Shown here piece by piece: positions 9,395 through 18,928 of a stretch of 64,000 nt of DNA. The notes beneath the pieces were generated by a model, which saw nothing but the letters and a program-made list of their open reading frames with translations, had not been told where the DNA came from and made no database searches. Each line of letters opens with the position of its first letter. Within the stretch, counting starts at the first letter, position 1. Both the position numbers and the translations under genes were made by a program. This stretch comes from Butyricimonas synergistica DSM 23225 (GTDB lineage: Bacteria; Bacteroidota; Bacteroidia; Bacteroidales; Marinifilaceae), in the NCBI RefSeq assembly GCF_000379665.1, contig NZ_KB903359.1, positions 907,475 to 971,474 of the forward strand, given 5' to 3'.

Positions 9395-11065
9395 ATGAAA
9401 ACAGATATTGAAATAGCCAATTCCATACAGATAAAACCTATCTACGAGATTGCCGACAAACTGGGAATCAACAGGGAATTACTGGAACCCTACGGGAAAT
9501 ATAAAGCAAAATTACCGTTAAGCCTGATTGATAAATCGAAAATCGACGGGAAGAAATTAGTACTGGTTTCAGCCATATCCCCCACCCCAGCCGGAGAAGG
9601 AAAAACAACCATCTCTATCGGTCTGACGGAAGGATTGAACCGCATCGGTAAACAAGCCACCGTGGTATTGCGCGAGCCCTCGTTGGGTCCAGTGTTCGGT
9701 ATCAAGGGAGGTGCCACCGGGGGAGGATACTCGCAAGTAGTTCCCATGGAGGACATCAACCTGCATTTCACGGGAGATTTCGGGGCTATCGAGAAAGCAC
9801 ACAACTTGCTGTCCGCCTTGATAGACAATAACATCCAAAGTAAAACCCACTCGTTGAACATCGACCCCCGCACGGTAACCTGGAAGCGGGTAATGGATAT
9901 GAACGACCGTTCCCTGCGCCACATCATCGTGGGACTGGGCGGAACCTCAGCCGGTATCCCACGTGAAACCGGATTCGACATCACGGCTGCTTCTGAGGTA
10001 ATGGCAATCCTCTGTCTGTCGGATGATTTTGAAGACCTGAAAAACAGGTTAGGCAACATCTTCATCGGTTACACGTTTGACAAGCAACCCATCTACGCCC
10101 GAGACTTGAACGCGCACGGGGCAATGGCGGCTCTCTTGAAAGACGCCATCAAACCCAACCTCGTGCAGACGCTGGAAGGCAACCCGGCTATCATTCACGG
10201 CGGACCATTCGCTAACATAGCACAAGGAACGAACTCCATTATCGCTACCCGCATGGGATTGACACTTTCCGATTACGTGGTGACGGAAGCCGGATTCGGT
10301 TTCGACCTCGGTGCAGAGAAATTCTTCGACATCAAGTGCGTGAAAGCCGGTCTGGAGCCTAGTGCCGTGGTTATGGTAGCCACCGTGAGAGCGTTGAAAT
10401 ATCATGGCGGGGTAAAACTCGACCAATTAAAGGAACCGAACCTGGAAGCGTTGAAGAAAGGCGTTGCCAACCTCGAGAAACAGGTGGAGAATATGAAGAA
10501 ATTCAATATCTGCCCCGTAGTCGCTATCAACAAGTTCGTGACAGACACCGACGAGGAAATCGCCTTCCTTGCCGAAACCTGCAAAGCGCTGGATGTACCC
10601 ATGGAGGTTGCCGAAGTTTGGGCAAAAGGTGGTGAAGGAGCCGAAAACTTGGCACGCCTCGTGTCCAAAGTGGCAGAGCAATGCACTTGCAGCATGAAAC
10701 CTCTCTACGACTGGAACTGGACCGTGGAGAAGAAAATCGAGACGATCGCCAAGGAACTATACGGTGCGGCTGCTATCGACTATACCTCGGAAGCCAAATC
10801 CGACTTGAAGAAAGTGATGGATCTAGGTCTGGATAAACTTCCGGTATGTATCGCCAAGACTCAGAAATCACTCTCGGACAACCCGAAACTGCTGGGACGC
10901 CCGAAAGATTTTGTGGTAACGGTACGCCAGATTGAAATAGCGGCAGGTGCGGGATTCATCATCCCGATCACGGGAAGTATCATGCGAATGCCCGGTTTAC
11001 CGGATATTCCGGCAGCTGAAAAGATAGACATCGACAACGACGGTAAAATCACCGGACTATTCTAA
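9395..11065 (+). CDS. fhs: Formate--tetrahydrofolate ligase
   Basis: Catalyses ATP-dependent formylation of tetrahydrofolate by formate to 10-formyl-THF, feeding one-carbon metabolism in the cytoplasm. The 556-aa product has the usual length. Visible: the P-loop region [20 protein letters not shown] (about 63-82), [31 protein letters not shown], and the C-terminal block [20 protein letters not shown]. All are standard for monofunctional FTHFS. It is preceded by the coiled-coil gene and followed by a perfect terminator hairpin at 11079-11109. Confidence 0.98.
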   Translation: MKTDIEIANSIQIKPIYEIADKLGINRELLEPYGKYKAKLPLSLIDKSKIDGKKLVLVSAISPTPAGEGKTTISIGLTEGLNRIGKQATVVLREPSLGPVFGIKGGATGGGYSQVVPMEDINLHFTGDFGAIEKAHNLLSALIDNNIQSKTHSLNIDPRTVTWKRVMDMNDRSLRHIIVGLGGTSAGIPRETGFDITAASEVMAILCLSDDFEDLKNRLGNIFIGYTFDKQPIYARDLNAHGAMAALLKDAIKPNLVQTLEGNPAIIHGGPFANIAQGTNSIIATRMGLTLSDYVVTEAGFGFDLGAEKFFDIKCVKAGLEPSAVVMVATVRALKYHGGVKLDQLKEPNLEALKKGVANLEKQVENMKKFNICPVVAINKFVTDTDEEIAFLAETCKALDVPMEVAEVWAKGGEGAENLARLVSKVAEQCTCSMKPLYDWNWTVEKKIETIAKELYGAAAIDYTSEAKSDLKKVMDLGLDKLPVCIAKTQKSLSDNPKLLGRPKDFVVTVRQIEIAAGAGFIIPITGSIMRMPGLPDIPAAEKIDIDNDGKITGLF

Positions 11066-11078
11066 AATAAATTATATT

Positions 11079-11118
11079 GACGTGTCAGGCAAATTTCACC
11101 TGACACGTCCCATTTTTT
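11079..11118 (+). terminator. Intrinsic terminator of fhs
   Basis: A perfect 11-bp stem GACGTGTCAGG / CCTGACACGTC with a 9-base loop is followed by CATTTTTT. It sits 14 bases after the fhs stop and rules out the GTG at 11082 as a start of the next gene. Confidence 0.88.
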
Positions 11119-11126
11119 CTCTCGCC

Positions 11127-11783
11127 ATGGATATCATTGAAATAAAAAAATTCCCGGAAGTAGCAAGCAGCGAAACCTTACAGGCTTTGAGTTATTATCT
11201 AGATCGGGAATGTACCCGAATAAACCTGCAAGAAATCAATTGGACTGACGATTATCCCAACAAACCCAAAGTCTACTTTCGGATTGCCTACAATGAACAC
11301 CATCTTTTCCTGAAATTCGACGTGCAGGAATATGAATTCCGAGCCACGGAAATCACACCTTGCGCACCCGTGTGGGAAGATTCATGTGTCGAGTTTTTTA
11401 TTCAACCCGAGAAATGCGTGGGATATTACAATATAGAAATCAACGCTATCGGCACGGTATTAGGCGCATTCGGCACTAGCCGGGAGAACCGCAGACCCGT
11501 TCCCCGCAGGTTGGACAGTACTATTCTCCGGGACTCCACGATAAAATTCAACAACGAAGATCCGGACGAAGCCTTCTACCAATGGTCGCTCACGGTAAAA
11601 ATCCCTTATACCGTCTTTTTCAGACACAAATTTCAACCCAAGCCGGGAACCACGGTTAGAGGTAATTTCCATAAATGCGGGAATAAACTACCCCACCCCC
11701 ATTTCGTGACCTGGCATCCCGTGAAAACCCCAAAACCGGATTTTCACCAACCGGAACACTTCGGGACCCTTATATTCAAATAA
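11127..11783 (+). CDS. CBM9-like (DOMON-type) domain protein
   Basis: A 218-aa cytoplasmic-looking protein made of one beta-sandwich related to carbohydrate-binding module 9. Clues: PKVYFRIAYNEHHLFLKFDV, the VWEDSCVEFFIQP motif typical of CBM9-like proteins, YYNIEINAIGTVLGAFG, and GNFHKCGNKLPHPHFVTWHP near the end. I start it at the ATG 11127 because the upstream GTG lies inside the fhs terminator. No signal peptide is visible. The ligand is unknown. It is followed after 6 bases by the phosphoesterase gene, so probably an operon. Confidence 0.8.
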   Translation: MDIIEIKKFPEVASSETLQALSYYLDRECTRINLQEINWTDDYPNKPKVYFRIAYNEHHLFLKFDVQEYEFRATEITPCAPVWEDSCVEFFIQPEKCVGYYNIEINAIGTVLGAFGTSRENRRPVPRRLDSTILRDSTIKFNNEDPDEAFYQWSLTVKIPYTVFFRHKFQPKPGTTVRGNFHKCGNKLPHPHFVTWHPVKTPKPDFHQPEHFGTLIFK

Positions 11784-11789
11784 ATAAAC

Positions 11790-12980
11790 ATGAAAACAGG
11801 ATTACTCATACTTATAGCCGGACTACTCTGCGTGTTGCTGAACGACTCGCTACTCTATTGGCAAATCAAACGTTACTTGAAAAAACGAATTTACAATTGT
11901 TTGTTCTGGCTACACTCCCTGTTTTTCATGGCTTGTATCGTTGTCTATCATTTCTTTATCCCTACGCTAAAAGGACCGGAAGCCTATTTCTGGGTAGGCA
12001 AAGGTGTTTCCGTGATTCTACTTTTCTATACCCCAAAGACTCTATACATCATTATTAACATCTTCGCCATCCTATTGCGGAAACTGAAATGTATCCCGGC
12101 ATCCCGCATCATACACCGGACAGCCCTCGGGCTTGCCGCATTCTCTTTCCTACTGATTTTCTATGGCATCACCTGGGGACGATATAATTTCAAAGTAGAA
12201 CACCAACAAGTATGTATCAAGGAACTCCCTGACAATTTCAACGGTTTCCGCATCGTGCAACTCACCGACCTACACCTAGGTAGTTATGGCGAGCATTATC
12301 CCGGGGTCAAAAAACTCGTGAACGAAGTCAACGCCTTGAACCCCGATCTGATCGTGTTTACCGGAGACATGGTAAACAGCTTTGCCTCGGAAATGGATCC
12401 CTGGATCGAACAGTTGAAAAAACTAAAAGCGAAACACGGCGTGTATTCCTCCACGGGAAACCATGATTACGGTACATACGTGAGATGGGCAACCCCGGAA
12501 GAACAAAAGAACAACCTGAAACAATTCTTTATCAACATGGAAACGGCAGGTTTCCAAATGTTGAATAATACCAACGTACCCCTCGTGATCGGCACGGACA
12601 CGATCTACCTCGCCGGTGTCGAGAATTGCGGACGCCCACCTTTCCCCTGTTTCGGTAACCTTCCGCAAGCCCTGCAAGGCACGGAAGGACACCCGGTGAT
12701 TCTCCTCTCCCACGACCCGTCACACTGGCGGGACGAGGTCATCCGTTTCCCCGTGGCTCTCATGCTTGCAGGACATACCCACGCCATGCAAATCGGGATA
12801 CAAATAGGCAGCTTCCGATGGAGTCCGTCAATATACGTCTACCCGGAATACAACGGCTTGTACGAAACGAACGGACGGCAATTATACGTTTCCCGCGGGA
12901 GTGGCTACCTCGGGTTCGCCGGACGCATCGGTCAACGACCGGAAATCACACTGATAGAATTGACGAACAAGAGGAAATAA
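11790..12980 (+). CDS. Membrane metallophosphoesterase
   Basis: A 396-aa calcineurin-like phosphoesterase with an N-terminal membrane region of about four helices (residues 1-140), then the catalytic domain. The five metal-binding blocks are all visible: QLTDLHLGS, VFTGDMVN, STGNHDYGT, LLSHDPSHW and LAGHTHAMQIG. This layout is like YkuE/YaeI-type enzymes acting on phospholipid-linked substrates, but the substrate cannot be read from sequence. The conserved tail YVSRGSGYLGFAGRIGQRPEITLIEL is typical. It follows the CBM9-like gene by 6 bases. Confidence 0.93.
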   Translation: MKTGLLILIAGLLCVLLNDSLLYWQIKRYLKKRIYNCLFWLHSLFFMACIVVYHFFIPTLKGPEAYFWVGKGVSVILLFYTPKTLYIIINIFAILLRKLKCIPASRIIHRTALGLAAFSFLLIFYGITWGRYNFKVEHQQVCIKELPDNFNGFRIVQLTDLHLGSYGEHYPGVKKLVNEVNALNPDLIVFTGDMVNSFASEMDPWIEQLKKLKAKHGVYSSTGNHDYGTYVRWATPEEQKNNLKQFFINMETAGFQMLNNTNVPLVIGTDTIYLAGVENCGRPPFPCFGNLPQALQGTEGHPVILLSHDPSHWRDEVIRFPVALMLAGHTHAMQIGIQIGSFRWSPSIYVYPEYNGLYETNGRQLYVSRGSGYLGFAGRIGQRPEITLIELTNKRK

Positions 12981-13083
12981 AGTTTTGAGATATTATTGAA
13001 ATACTCTAATTATAATGTTTGCGAATTTACAAAAAATTTTATAACTTCATAGCGATAGATATTAATTTCTAAATTGTAACGCT

Positions 13084-13464
13084 ATGAAGAAAATTAATCG
13101 AAACTTTTTTAAGCCCTTCATGTTTATTTGCGTGGGCTTAATGGCAGTAATGCTTATGAGTGCGACGTATAAGCCCCCTGGAGCACCTGGAAAACCCGAA
13201 ATGGTTGATACCGGGAATGATTGGTGCACAATTAAATTTACTCCACCTACAGATGATGGGGGTGCTCCCATAACCGCTTATCTCGTTGATTATAGAGATA
13301 TAAAAGGAGGACGTTGGGTACGGGGGGCAGAAACAGATAAATGCAAAGTGACGGTTCGTAATCTTAAAGAAGGTATTGAACTTGAATTTCGTGTTAGTGC
13401 TGTAAACGAAGGAGGAGAAGGTCCTCATTCTGTAGTCAGTGAAGTTATCTTAATCAAGGAATAG
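13084..13464 (+). CDS. Small secreted single-domain fibronectin type III protein
   Basis: A 126-aa protein with a signal peptide (basic start MKKINRNFFK, hydrophobic core to about residue 30) and one fibronectin type III domain filling the remainder. The domain has the class hallmarks PGAPGKPEMVDTG, W in strand B, PPTDDGGAPITAYLVDYR, and the strand F pattern LEFRVSAVNEGGEGPHS. Spacing and wording closely resemble the titin/twitchin class of eukaryotic FnIII. Two Cys (positions in DWCTI and DKCKV) could pair. It is monogenic, ends at a terminator, and its role is unknown; surface adhesion or protein binding is plausible inference. Confidence 0.8.
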   Translation: MKKINRNFFKPFMFICVGLMAVMLMSATYKPPGAPGKPEMVDTGNDWCTIKFTPPTDDGGAPITAYLVDYRDIKGGRWVRGAETDKCKVTVRNLKEGIELEFRVSAVNEGGEGPHSVVSEVILIKE

Positions 13465-13485
13465 TATAATTTTTCGAGATTATAA

Positions 13486-13524
13486 TATAAAGAGGCTGTC
13501 TAACCACGGCACAGCCTCTTTATA
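13486..13524. terminator. Bidirectional intrinsic terminator
   Basis: Perfect 14-bp arms TATAAAGAGGCTGT / ACAGCCTCTTTATA with an 11-base loop lie between the convergent FnIII and peptidase-like genes. Confidence 0.88.
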
Positions 13525-13544
13525 TTACAATCTTCTGCTTAAAC

Positions 13545-16500
13545 TTACTTATTTACTTTCACCCATTTCACTGCATCAGCCACCACTACTTGGGTGTACT
13601 TGTCGTTTCCCCATTTTTCTGTCACCTCAAACGGGGGAATCCCCCTATCATCCAAAACGATACGGGATTTTCCTGCCGGTAATTCAAATTTCCCTAATAA
13701 AATCCATTCATCGGTATCGTCCCCAGTCCTTTCGATCACGACTTCTTCGCTTCCCTCCGGGGTATAGACTGTATAGTAATTCTTCATTCCCGGATAATTT
13801 GATTCATAATTAGTTTCCCAAACTCCCATTGAAACATGTGATTGATAAACAAAAATCTCGTACACGCCAGCTTCCGGTAGGTCCGCTACCCATTCCGCCT
13901 TGCAACTTCCATTTCCGGCAATCTTGATAAAGGCACTCTCGATCTCTTCTCCGTAAACCTCACCTTGATGAATAAATGGTCTTCCCCACGTATTTTTCTT
14001 GAAATCCGATGCGCTCATTTTGTACCCATCCTCTTCCTCTTTTGACAAGCAATCAGCCAACCGCTTCAGCCTATTACCAGTGGAATCAATCAAATGAAAA
14101 CCCTCGTCCTCGTTATCAACGATAATCTCCCCGGGAGGATAAAATTGATCCCGCTCGAGGGACACGACACTCTCTGCCGGAATATCTCCCTTCCATAACG
14201 GGGTATTATGACCATTTAACATTTTTCGTTCCGGTACATTTCTCGAGAAATTCGTGGACAAAAAGAAGTGCAATCTATCAGCCTCGTTAGCAACTATCCG
14301 CTTGTATTCTCCAGGCTTGATCAAGTAGCTCCGCCAGTTGTCTATAACCCATATTCCATAATCATCAGAATAAGCCCTAATTACCGACACCCAACCATCC
14401 ACCTCTCCGATATTGCCCACCTTGAAATCAACAGACTGCGTATCCTTCGTCTGCCGAAATTCCAAATCCTTAATCACCAGGCGCGGCACCTCGTGTGTCG
14501 AGTACCAGTCATCCACGAATGGCTTGATGTCCTGCCCGAAACGCTCGCGAAATCCTTTCATGAACAGGTCAAAATCCACTTCACAGAAATGGGCATTCTC
14601 GTAGAACTCCCGCATGTAAGCGCACACCAAACGCCAATCGGCAATCGAGGTCAGGTAAGCGAGCAAGTGTGAAACTTTCATACTGGTTAACTTATTATAT
14701 TCCTGCGAATACTCTCCCCGAATTATCCCTTCCAATCCCTTTACTGCGATATTATCCAGCATCGACGGGAACAAATTGAACTTATCCAGCGTCGGGTTTG
14801 CCATCTTACCGAACAACACATCTACCCCCACATACCTGTCGGAAGCAACACTCCAGTGGAAATCAGAGAAAAGCCGTTCCACGTGTACGATTTTTAGAAA
14901 ATAAAGGAAATCATTAAATAATATTTGTTCCTGTACGTTTTTTTCTCTGAGTTTATCAAGAGAAATGTCTCCTGGCTTACGGTTGTTTTCTACCATTCGT
15001 TCCCTAAAAAACACCATTTCCGGCTGGATACTATTATGGAAAGAATACTGATTAAGGAAAGCAGCAGGTGCTTCAACGATTTTAAAGAATTTAAACGGAT
15101 AAGAGTTAGGCATAGTGCCCTCTATCAGGTTGCGGCACTTGCCCACCACCTCCTCCCAGTACTCCTTCGCATTCGGGTATCCCGCTATTTCGTCCATCCA
15201 ACCGTCAAACGGCTTCAAGTAAAAATCATTCCCTGGGTAGGTGTAGAATTCCAGCGTGATAGAATCCACCACCACCGACCGCTTCACGTAATCACCCATG
15301 CACAACGACAAACCGGTTAACGCCTGCAAATTACGGAAAGTCACCTCGTCCTGTCCCTCCTCCGGTACACCTTGCGATAACACAACCTGCCCAGCGGGAT
15401 TCTTCACACGCAACGTGTAATCCGTGAAATTCGTTTCCCTCGACGGCTGCAAGGCTACCGGTGCCACTGCCGCCGGATACCACAACACCTCCGGGATAAG
15501 CAGCGTGTAATCCCCCGACACGAACGCAGAATGCTTCCCGTACCGCTCTAACAAACTAAAATAACGCCCGGCAGAGAAATAACGCTCGGGAGAGAAATAA
15601 TCCTCGTCATCAATATTCACCTGGAAAATATTTTCATCGATGTCCCCGCCGTACTCCATCTCCAACACCACGCTATCCCCAGGAGCCAACGCCCGCTCGA
15701 TGATTACCACCTGTCGGTCCCGCTGAAAAGACATTTCCCGTCCCTCGGATTCCAGCCGACAGATGTCCAACCCGGGATTCAAGAACAGAATCAACCGTTC
15801 CATGCTTTCCTTTTTCCGGTTCTGCACGGTCATCCGGCTCACTGCCGAGAAACTATCACCACCGGGCATGTACGTGATCTCGTGCGCCGTGATTCTTGCC
15901 TTGGGACTCGTTTCGTACCGCTGGAAGGCTTTCCGGTACGCCACCCGGTTGTCCCGCCGGGTCTGGAAACGATCGACATAAACATATCCTGTCACCACAG
16001 CCAACGCCAGCAACAGACCTCCCGTCGCCGGGTAAAACACTTTCCCTCCCGCCGCATTAGGCAATCGCTTCGTGAAGGGAATCGACAGGCACAGCAATCC
16101 CACTCCCAACAGCAAGAACGTTCCCCGCTGCAACAGACAGGCTCCGGAATCCATAAACCCCGCTATCGAGGAAAAGGCTTCCGGCAACAAGCTTCCCCGG
16201 AAATCCAGCATCCCGTGCAGAGGTATTGTCAGGTACACGTACGACACGCAAAGGAATCCCGCCAACACGAGCCAACTCACGAAAGGATGTCGCAACATCC
16301 GATTCACCAATAACGATAGCCCCGCCACGAAAGTGAATGTCGGCAACACATCTCTCAAAAAGAAAGACAGGTACACCCCCGGGTTCACCGGCGAATCCGG
16401 GATAAATACATTAATTAACAGACAAAACACTATGAAAACAACATCCGCAATTAAAAAAGGGAATGCTATCCCCGCTAACTCCGCACCGAAAATCTGGCTG

Positions 16501-16793
16501 TTACCCAGCGACCGGACGGAGAGCACCTCCCGGCTATCCGCTTTAACCCGTGCCCTAGCCCTATCGCAAACCAAGAAGACCAAGAGCAGGGACTGGAATA
16601 AATTCAAGAAATAGACCGCTCTCACTGGAATCGAGGAAGCAAACACGATGTTGCGCCACTCCTCCTTGTGAATATCCCAGGGAACTAAATACGCCAGAGT
16701 GTACCCCAGTACACCCGCAATAAAAAGGCGAAACAACCAGTTTCTCCTAACCAGCTTACTCTCGTAAGTGAAAATAGTTTTCCATTTTTCCAT
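13545..16793 (-). CDS. Polytopic membrane protein with inactive M1-peptidase-like domain and golvesin-like C-terminus
   Basis: A 1082-aa protein, started at the ATG 16791-16793 (MEKWKTIFTYE); a longer frame adds an unlikely 24 residues. The first 300 residues hold about seven to eight membrane helices, like an ABC-2 permease. Then comes a beta-rich region and an M1 aminopeptidase-like domain (about 330-830), but no HExxH zinc motif is present: the expected place reads AFLNQYSFHNS. The last 180 residues resemble a golvesin/xly carbohydrate-binding-like domain (YEIFVYQSH, FELPAGKSRIVLDDRG). The family normally works with an ABC ATPase, which is not next to it. Function unknown. Confidence 0.72.
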   Translation of the reverse strand: MEKWKTIFTYESKLVRRNWLFRLFIAGVLGYTLAYLVPWDIHKEEWRNIVFASSIPVRAVYFLNLFQSLLLVFLVCDRARARVKADSREVLSVRSLGNSQIFGAELAGIAFPFLIADVVFIVFCLLINVFIPDSPVNPGVYLSFFLRDVLPTFTFVAGLSLLVNRMLRHPFVSWLVLAGFLCVSYVYLTIPLHGMLDFRGSLLPEAFSSIAGFMDSGACLLQRGTFLLLGVGLLCLSIPFTKRLPNAAGGKVFYPATGGLLLALAVVTGYVYVDRFQTRRDNRVAYRKAFQRYETSPKARITAHEITYMPGGDSFSAVSRMTVQNRKKESMERLILFLNPGLDICRLESEGREMSFQRDRQVVIIERALAPGDSVVLEMEYGGDIDENIFQVNIDDEDYFSPERYFSAGRYFSLLERYGKHSAFVSGDYTLLIPEVLWYPAAVAPVALQPSRETNFTDYTLRVKNPAGQVVLSQGVPEEGQDEVTFRNLQALTGLSLCMGDYVKRSVVVDSITLEFYTYPGNDFYLKPFDGWMDEIAGYPNAKEYWEEVVGKCRNLIEGTMPNSYPFKFFKIVEAPAAFLNQYSFHNSIQPEMVFFRERMVENNRKPGDISLDKLREKNVQEQILFNDFLYFLKIVHVERLFSDFHWSVASDRYVGVDVLFGKMANPTLDKFNLFPSMLDNIAVKGLEGIIRGEYSQEYNKLTSMKVSHLLAYLTSIADWRLVCAYMREFYENAHFCEVDFDLFMKGFRERFGQDIKPFVDDWYSTHEVPRLVIKDLEFRQTKDTQSVDFKVGNIGEVDGWVSVIRAYSDDYGIWVIDNWRSYLIKPGEYKRIVANEADRLHFFLSTNFSRNVPERKMLNGHNTPLWKGDIPAESVVSLERDQFYPPGEIIVDNEDEGFHLIDSTGNRLKRLADCLSKEEEDGYKMSASDFKKNTWGRPFIHQGEVYGEEIESAFIKIAGNGSCKAEWVADLPEAGVYEIFVYQSHVSMGVWETNYESNYPGMKNYYTVYTPEGSEEVVIERTGDDTDEWILLGKFELPAGKSRIVLDDRGIPPFEVTEKWGNDKYTQVVVADAVKWVKVNK

Positions 16794-16889
16794 TAGTACA
16801 CATTTTATAGTGTATAAATTTACAAAAAATGTTGCCGAAATGCAAGAAAAACCACAAAAACTCACATTACATTTTGCTTTATTAACACT

Positions 16890-16913
16890 GAGGATGTGTC
16901 ACTCAACATCCTC
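16890..16913. repeat. Inverted repeat in the gap before the LtaS-like gene end
   Basis: GAGGATGT and ACATCCTC form an 8-bp stem with an 8-base loop. No T run follows on either side, so a terminator role is uncertain. Next to it, 16920-16942 carries the iterated word AAAGTCTTTAAAGTT. Confidence 0.4.
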
Positions 16914-17060
16914 GGATCTACAAAGTCTTTAAAGTTCGTAAAATAGTAAGGTCTAAACATAACAAAATTATAGATAATTATATTGATAAACAATAAATTG
17001 TACGATATTTGACTTTATAAACTTTCAGAACCGAAGGTTCGACTTTACGGAGTTCATGAA

Positions 17061-18890
17061 CTAGGAGGTGTGTTTTGACACATCTCCCCGTTCCTTGAAA
17101 TCCTGGTCGATGGTTTGCAAATAAGCCTTCAACAATTCTCCATCCCGGGGGGTCGTGTTCGTTCCTATACTCTTTTTGGTTTTCAAGTCAAAAATATAGG
17201 CGCCGTTGCTTGTCACCACGGCGGCGGCATTAGAAAAAGCATAGAAGGCGAAAGGCACGGCAGTCGGGTCGAGCAGGTTTTTGCTGTAATGGTAAGCCGA
17301 GGCGTCCATTCCCAATTGTGCCAACATCGTAGCTACCATATCGGTTTGGGAGCCTAAAGTATTGACCACGGAATCCCGCACGCTCATCGCTCCCCCGGTA
17401 AAGATCATCGGAATGCGGTAAGCCTCCGGCAAATGAGGTTGCAGGTTCCCCACGTGGCGTGTCCCGTGATCGGCAATCAACACGAACAACGTGTTATCCC
17501 AAATCCCGGACTTTTTGCATTTCTCGAAAAACTCTCCCAGGCATTGGTCGGTATAGGCTATAGCGTTTTTCAACTTCGAACCGTTATCATCTCCCGGGAT
17601 CTTTGTTTCCATGGGAACCTCAAAAGGCTCGTGGCTGCTCATCGTGAACGCCATATACATAAAAGGAGTATTCGCCACACGCAAATCTTCATACAGGCGA
17701 TCCAGCATATAGCCATCATGCACACCCCATTTGAAACGATTTTCAATTGCCTCACCAGAAAAATCATCCTCGGTCACGTTGCTCTGAAAACTCATCGTCA
17801 CGTAGGAACGGAATCCCCCGAAGTTCAAATCCCCGGCATAATAGAATCGGGTTGTATAACCGTTAGCCTCGAAATCCAAGGGGAAACGGGGATGCAGATA
17901 AGTTTTATTCGGGTACTTCAGCATAGACACTTGCGGGTGAGCCGGGAAACCACTGATAACACCCAATATTCCCCGGTCGGAACGATTTCCCGTGGCATAT
18001 ATATTCGAGAAGAAAATACCTTCCTTCGCGATAGACTGCAAATTAGGCATGGCATCCCAAGCGTTCAACGTAAAGGTTTCCAATAAAAGCACCACCACGT
18101 TGGGCTTGTTCGTTTTCAAAACCATGGGGAATGTACCCGTTTCCGTGTACACGCTGTCGACCAATTGTTTCGCTTGCTCCTTCGGCATAAAAACGAAGTC
18201 GCTTTTTATCTTATTGACATGAGTCACCTCGTACAGGAAATTCCAAACCGGATTGACTGCTGCCTGGTTGGCATACATATTTTTGTTATTGAAGAACACG
18301 AAACTCACGTTCATCGGAGCCACATTGAAACCTCCCCTGACGGGAATAATCATCAACCCGCCCAGAAGAATGTAAATCACGCTCCGCCAGGCTGCCTCTT
18401 GCACGGGCTTTAAGGATTTTGCCACCCAACGACGGTAGAAGCTATAAAATACTGCAACTATCACGGCACAAAGCAATACCAACAAAAGAATTAGTCCCGT
18501 GGGGGTCGATGCCATCGCTTCTCCCGGTGTCTTCAAATAGAACAGCGGGGTGGCATCCATATGGTATCCCCAATTCTTGAACAATTCCAAATCACCCACC
18601 ATGATCAAGCTGGATACCGCCAAAAGTATCCATGTCAACCATGAATATACACGTTTCAACCATTTGAACGGTAAGAATACCCCTATCGCCATGATCACGC
18701 AAGCCAGTATCATCACGTAGCCACCGAACGAAAGATCCATGCGTATCCCCTTCGAGAACAACATCACGTAATCATACCCGGTGAGAGTCGCCGTATCCTT
18801 GTACTGGTAAATCAAAAAGATCACCTTTGCCACAATCGAGAACACAAGCCAAAACACGTAATACTTCAATAAAAATAACAACCTGCCCAT
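17061..18890 (-). CDS. LTA synthase-like membrane sulfatase-fold transferase
   Basis: A 609-aa protein with five N-terminal membrane helices (about 1-210) and a periplasmic sulfatase-fold domain (about 255-600). It belongs to the LtaS/OpgB/EptA-like group that moves phosphoglycerol or phosphoethanolamine groups to envelope glycans or lipids. Metal and catalytic blocks seen: VVLLLETFTLNAWD, ATGNRSDRGILGVISG, RFKWGVHDGYM and LIADHGTRHVG. The nucleophile place usually holds Thr (RTDRG); here it reads RSDRG, so Ser would act. The start is the ATG 18888-18890 (MGRLLFLLKYY); a longer frame adds ten residues. Its substrate cannot be told. Confidence 0.85.
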   Translation of the reverse strand: MGRLLFLLKYYVFWLVFSIVAKVIFLIYQYKDTATLTGYDYVMLFSKGIRMDLSFGGYVMILACVIMAIGVFLPFKWLKRVYSWLTWILLAVSSLIMVGDLELFKNWGYHMDATPLFYLKTPGEAMASTPTGLILLLVLLCAVIVAVFYSFYRRWVAKSLKPVQEAAWRSVIYILLGGLMIIPVRGGFNVAPMNVSFVFFNNKNMYANQAAVNPVWNFLYEVTHVNKIKSDFVFMPKEQAKQLVDSVYTETGTFPMVLKTNKPNVVVLLLETFTLNAWDAMPNLQSIAKEGIFFSNIYATGNRSDRGILGVISGFPAHPQVSMLKYPNKTYLHPRFPLDFEANGYTTRFYYAGDLNFGGFRSYVTMSFQSNVTEDDFSGEAIENRFKWGVHDGYMLDRLYEDLRVANTPFMYMAFTMSSHEPFEVPMETKIPGDDNGSKLKNAIAYTDQCLGEFFEKCKKSGIWDNTLFVLIADHGTRHVGNLQPHLPEAYRIPMIFTGGAMSVRDSVVNTLGSQTDMVATMLAQLGMDASAYHYSKNLLDPTAVPFAFYAFSNAAAVVTSNGAYIFDLKTKKSIGTNTTPRDGELLKAYLQTIDQDFKERGDVSKHTS

Positions 18891-18892
18891 AA

Positions 18893-18912
18893 TAATTGAA
18901 AATTGAAAATAA
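18893..18912. repeat. Iterated TTTTCAA/TTGAAAA word element
   Basis: AATTGAAAATTGAAAATAAA between dnaB and the LtaS-like gene. It is the same word as the longer element at 23728-23757. Confidence 0.6.
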
Positions 18913-18928
18913 AAAGACAATCGCTAAA

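Noticed and set aside
11082-11126. Extended N-terminus of the CBM9-like protein from GTG
   Set aside because: These codons lie in the fhs terminator hairpin; the ATG at 11127 gives the natural start.
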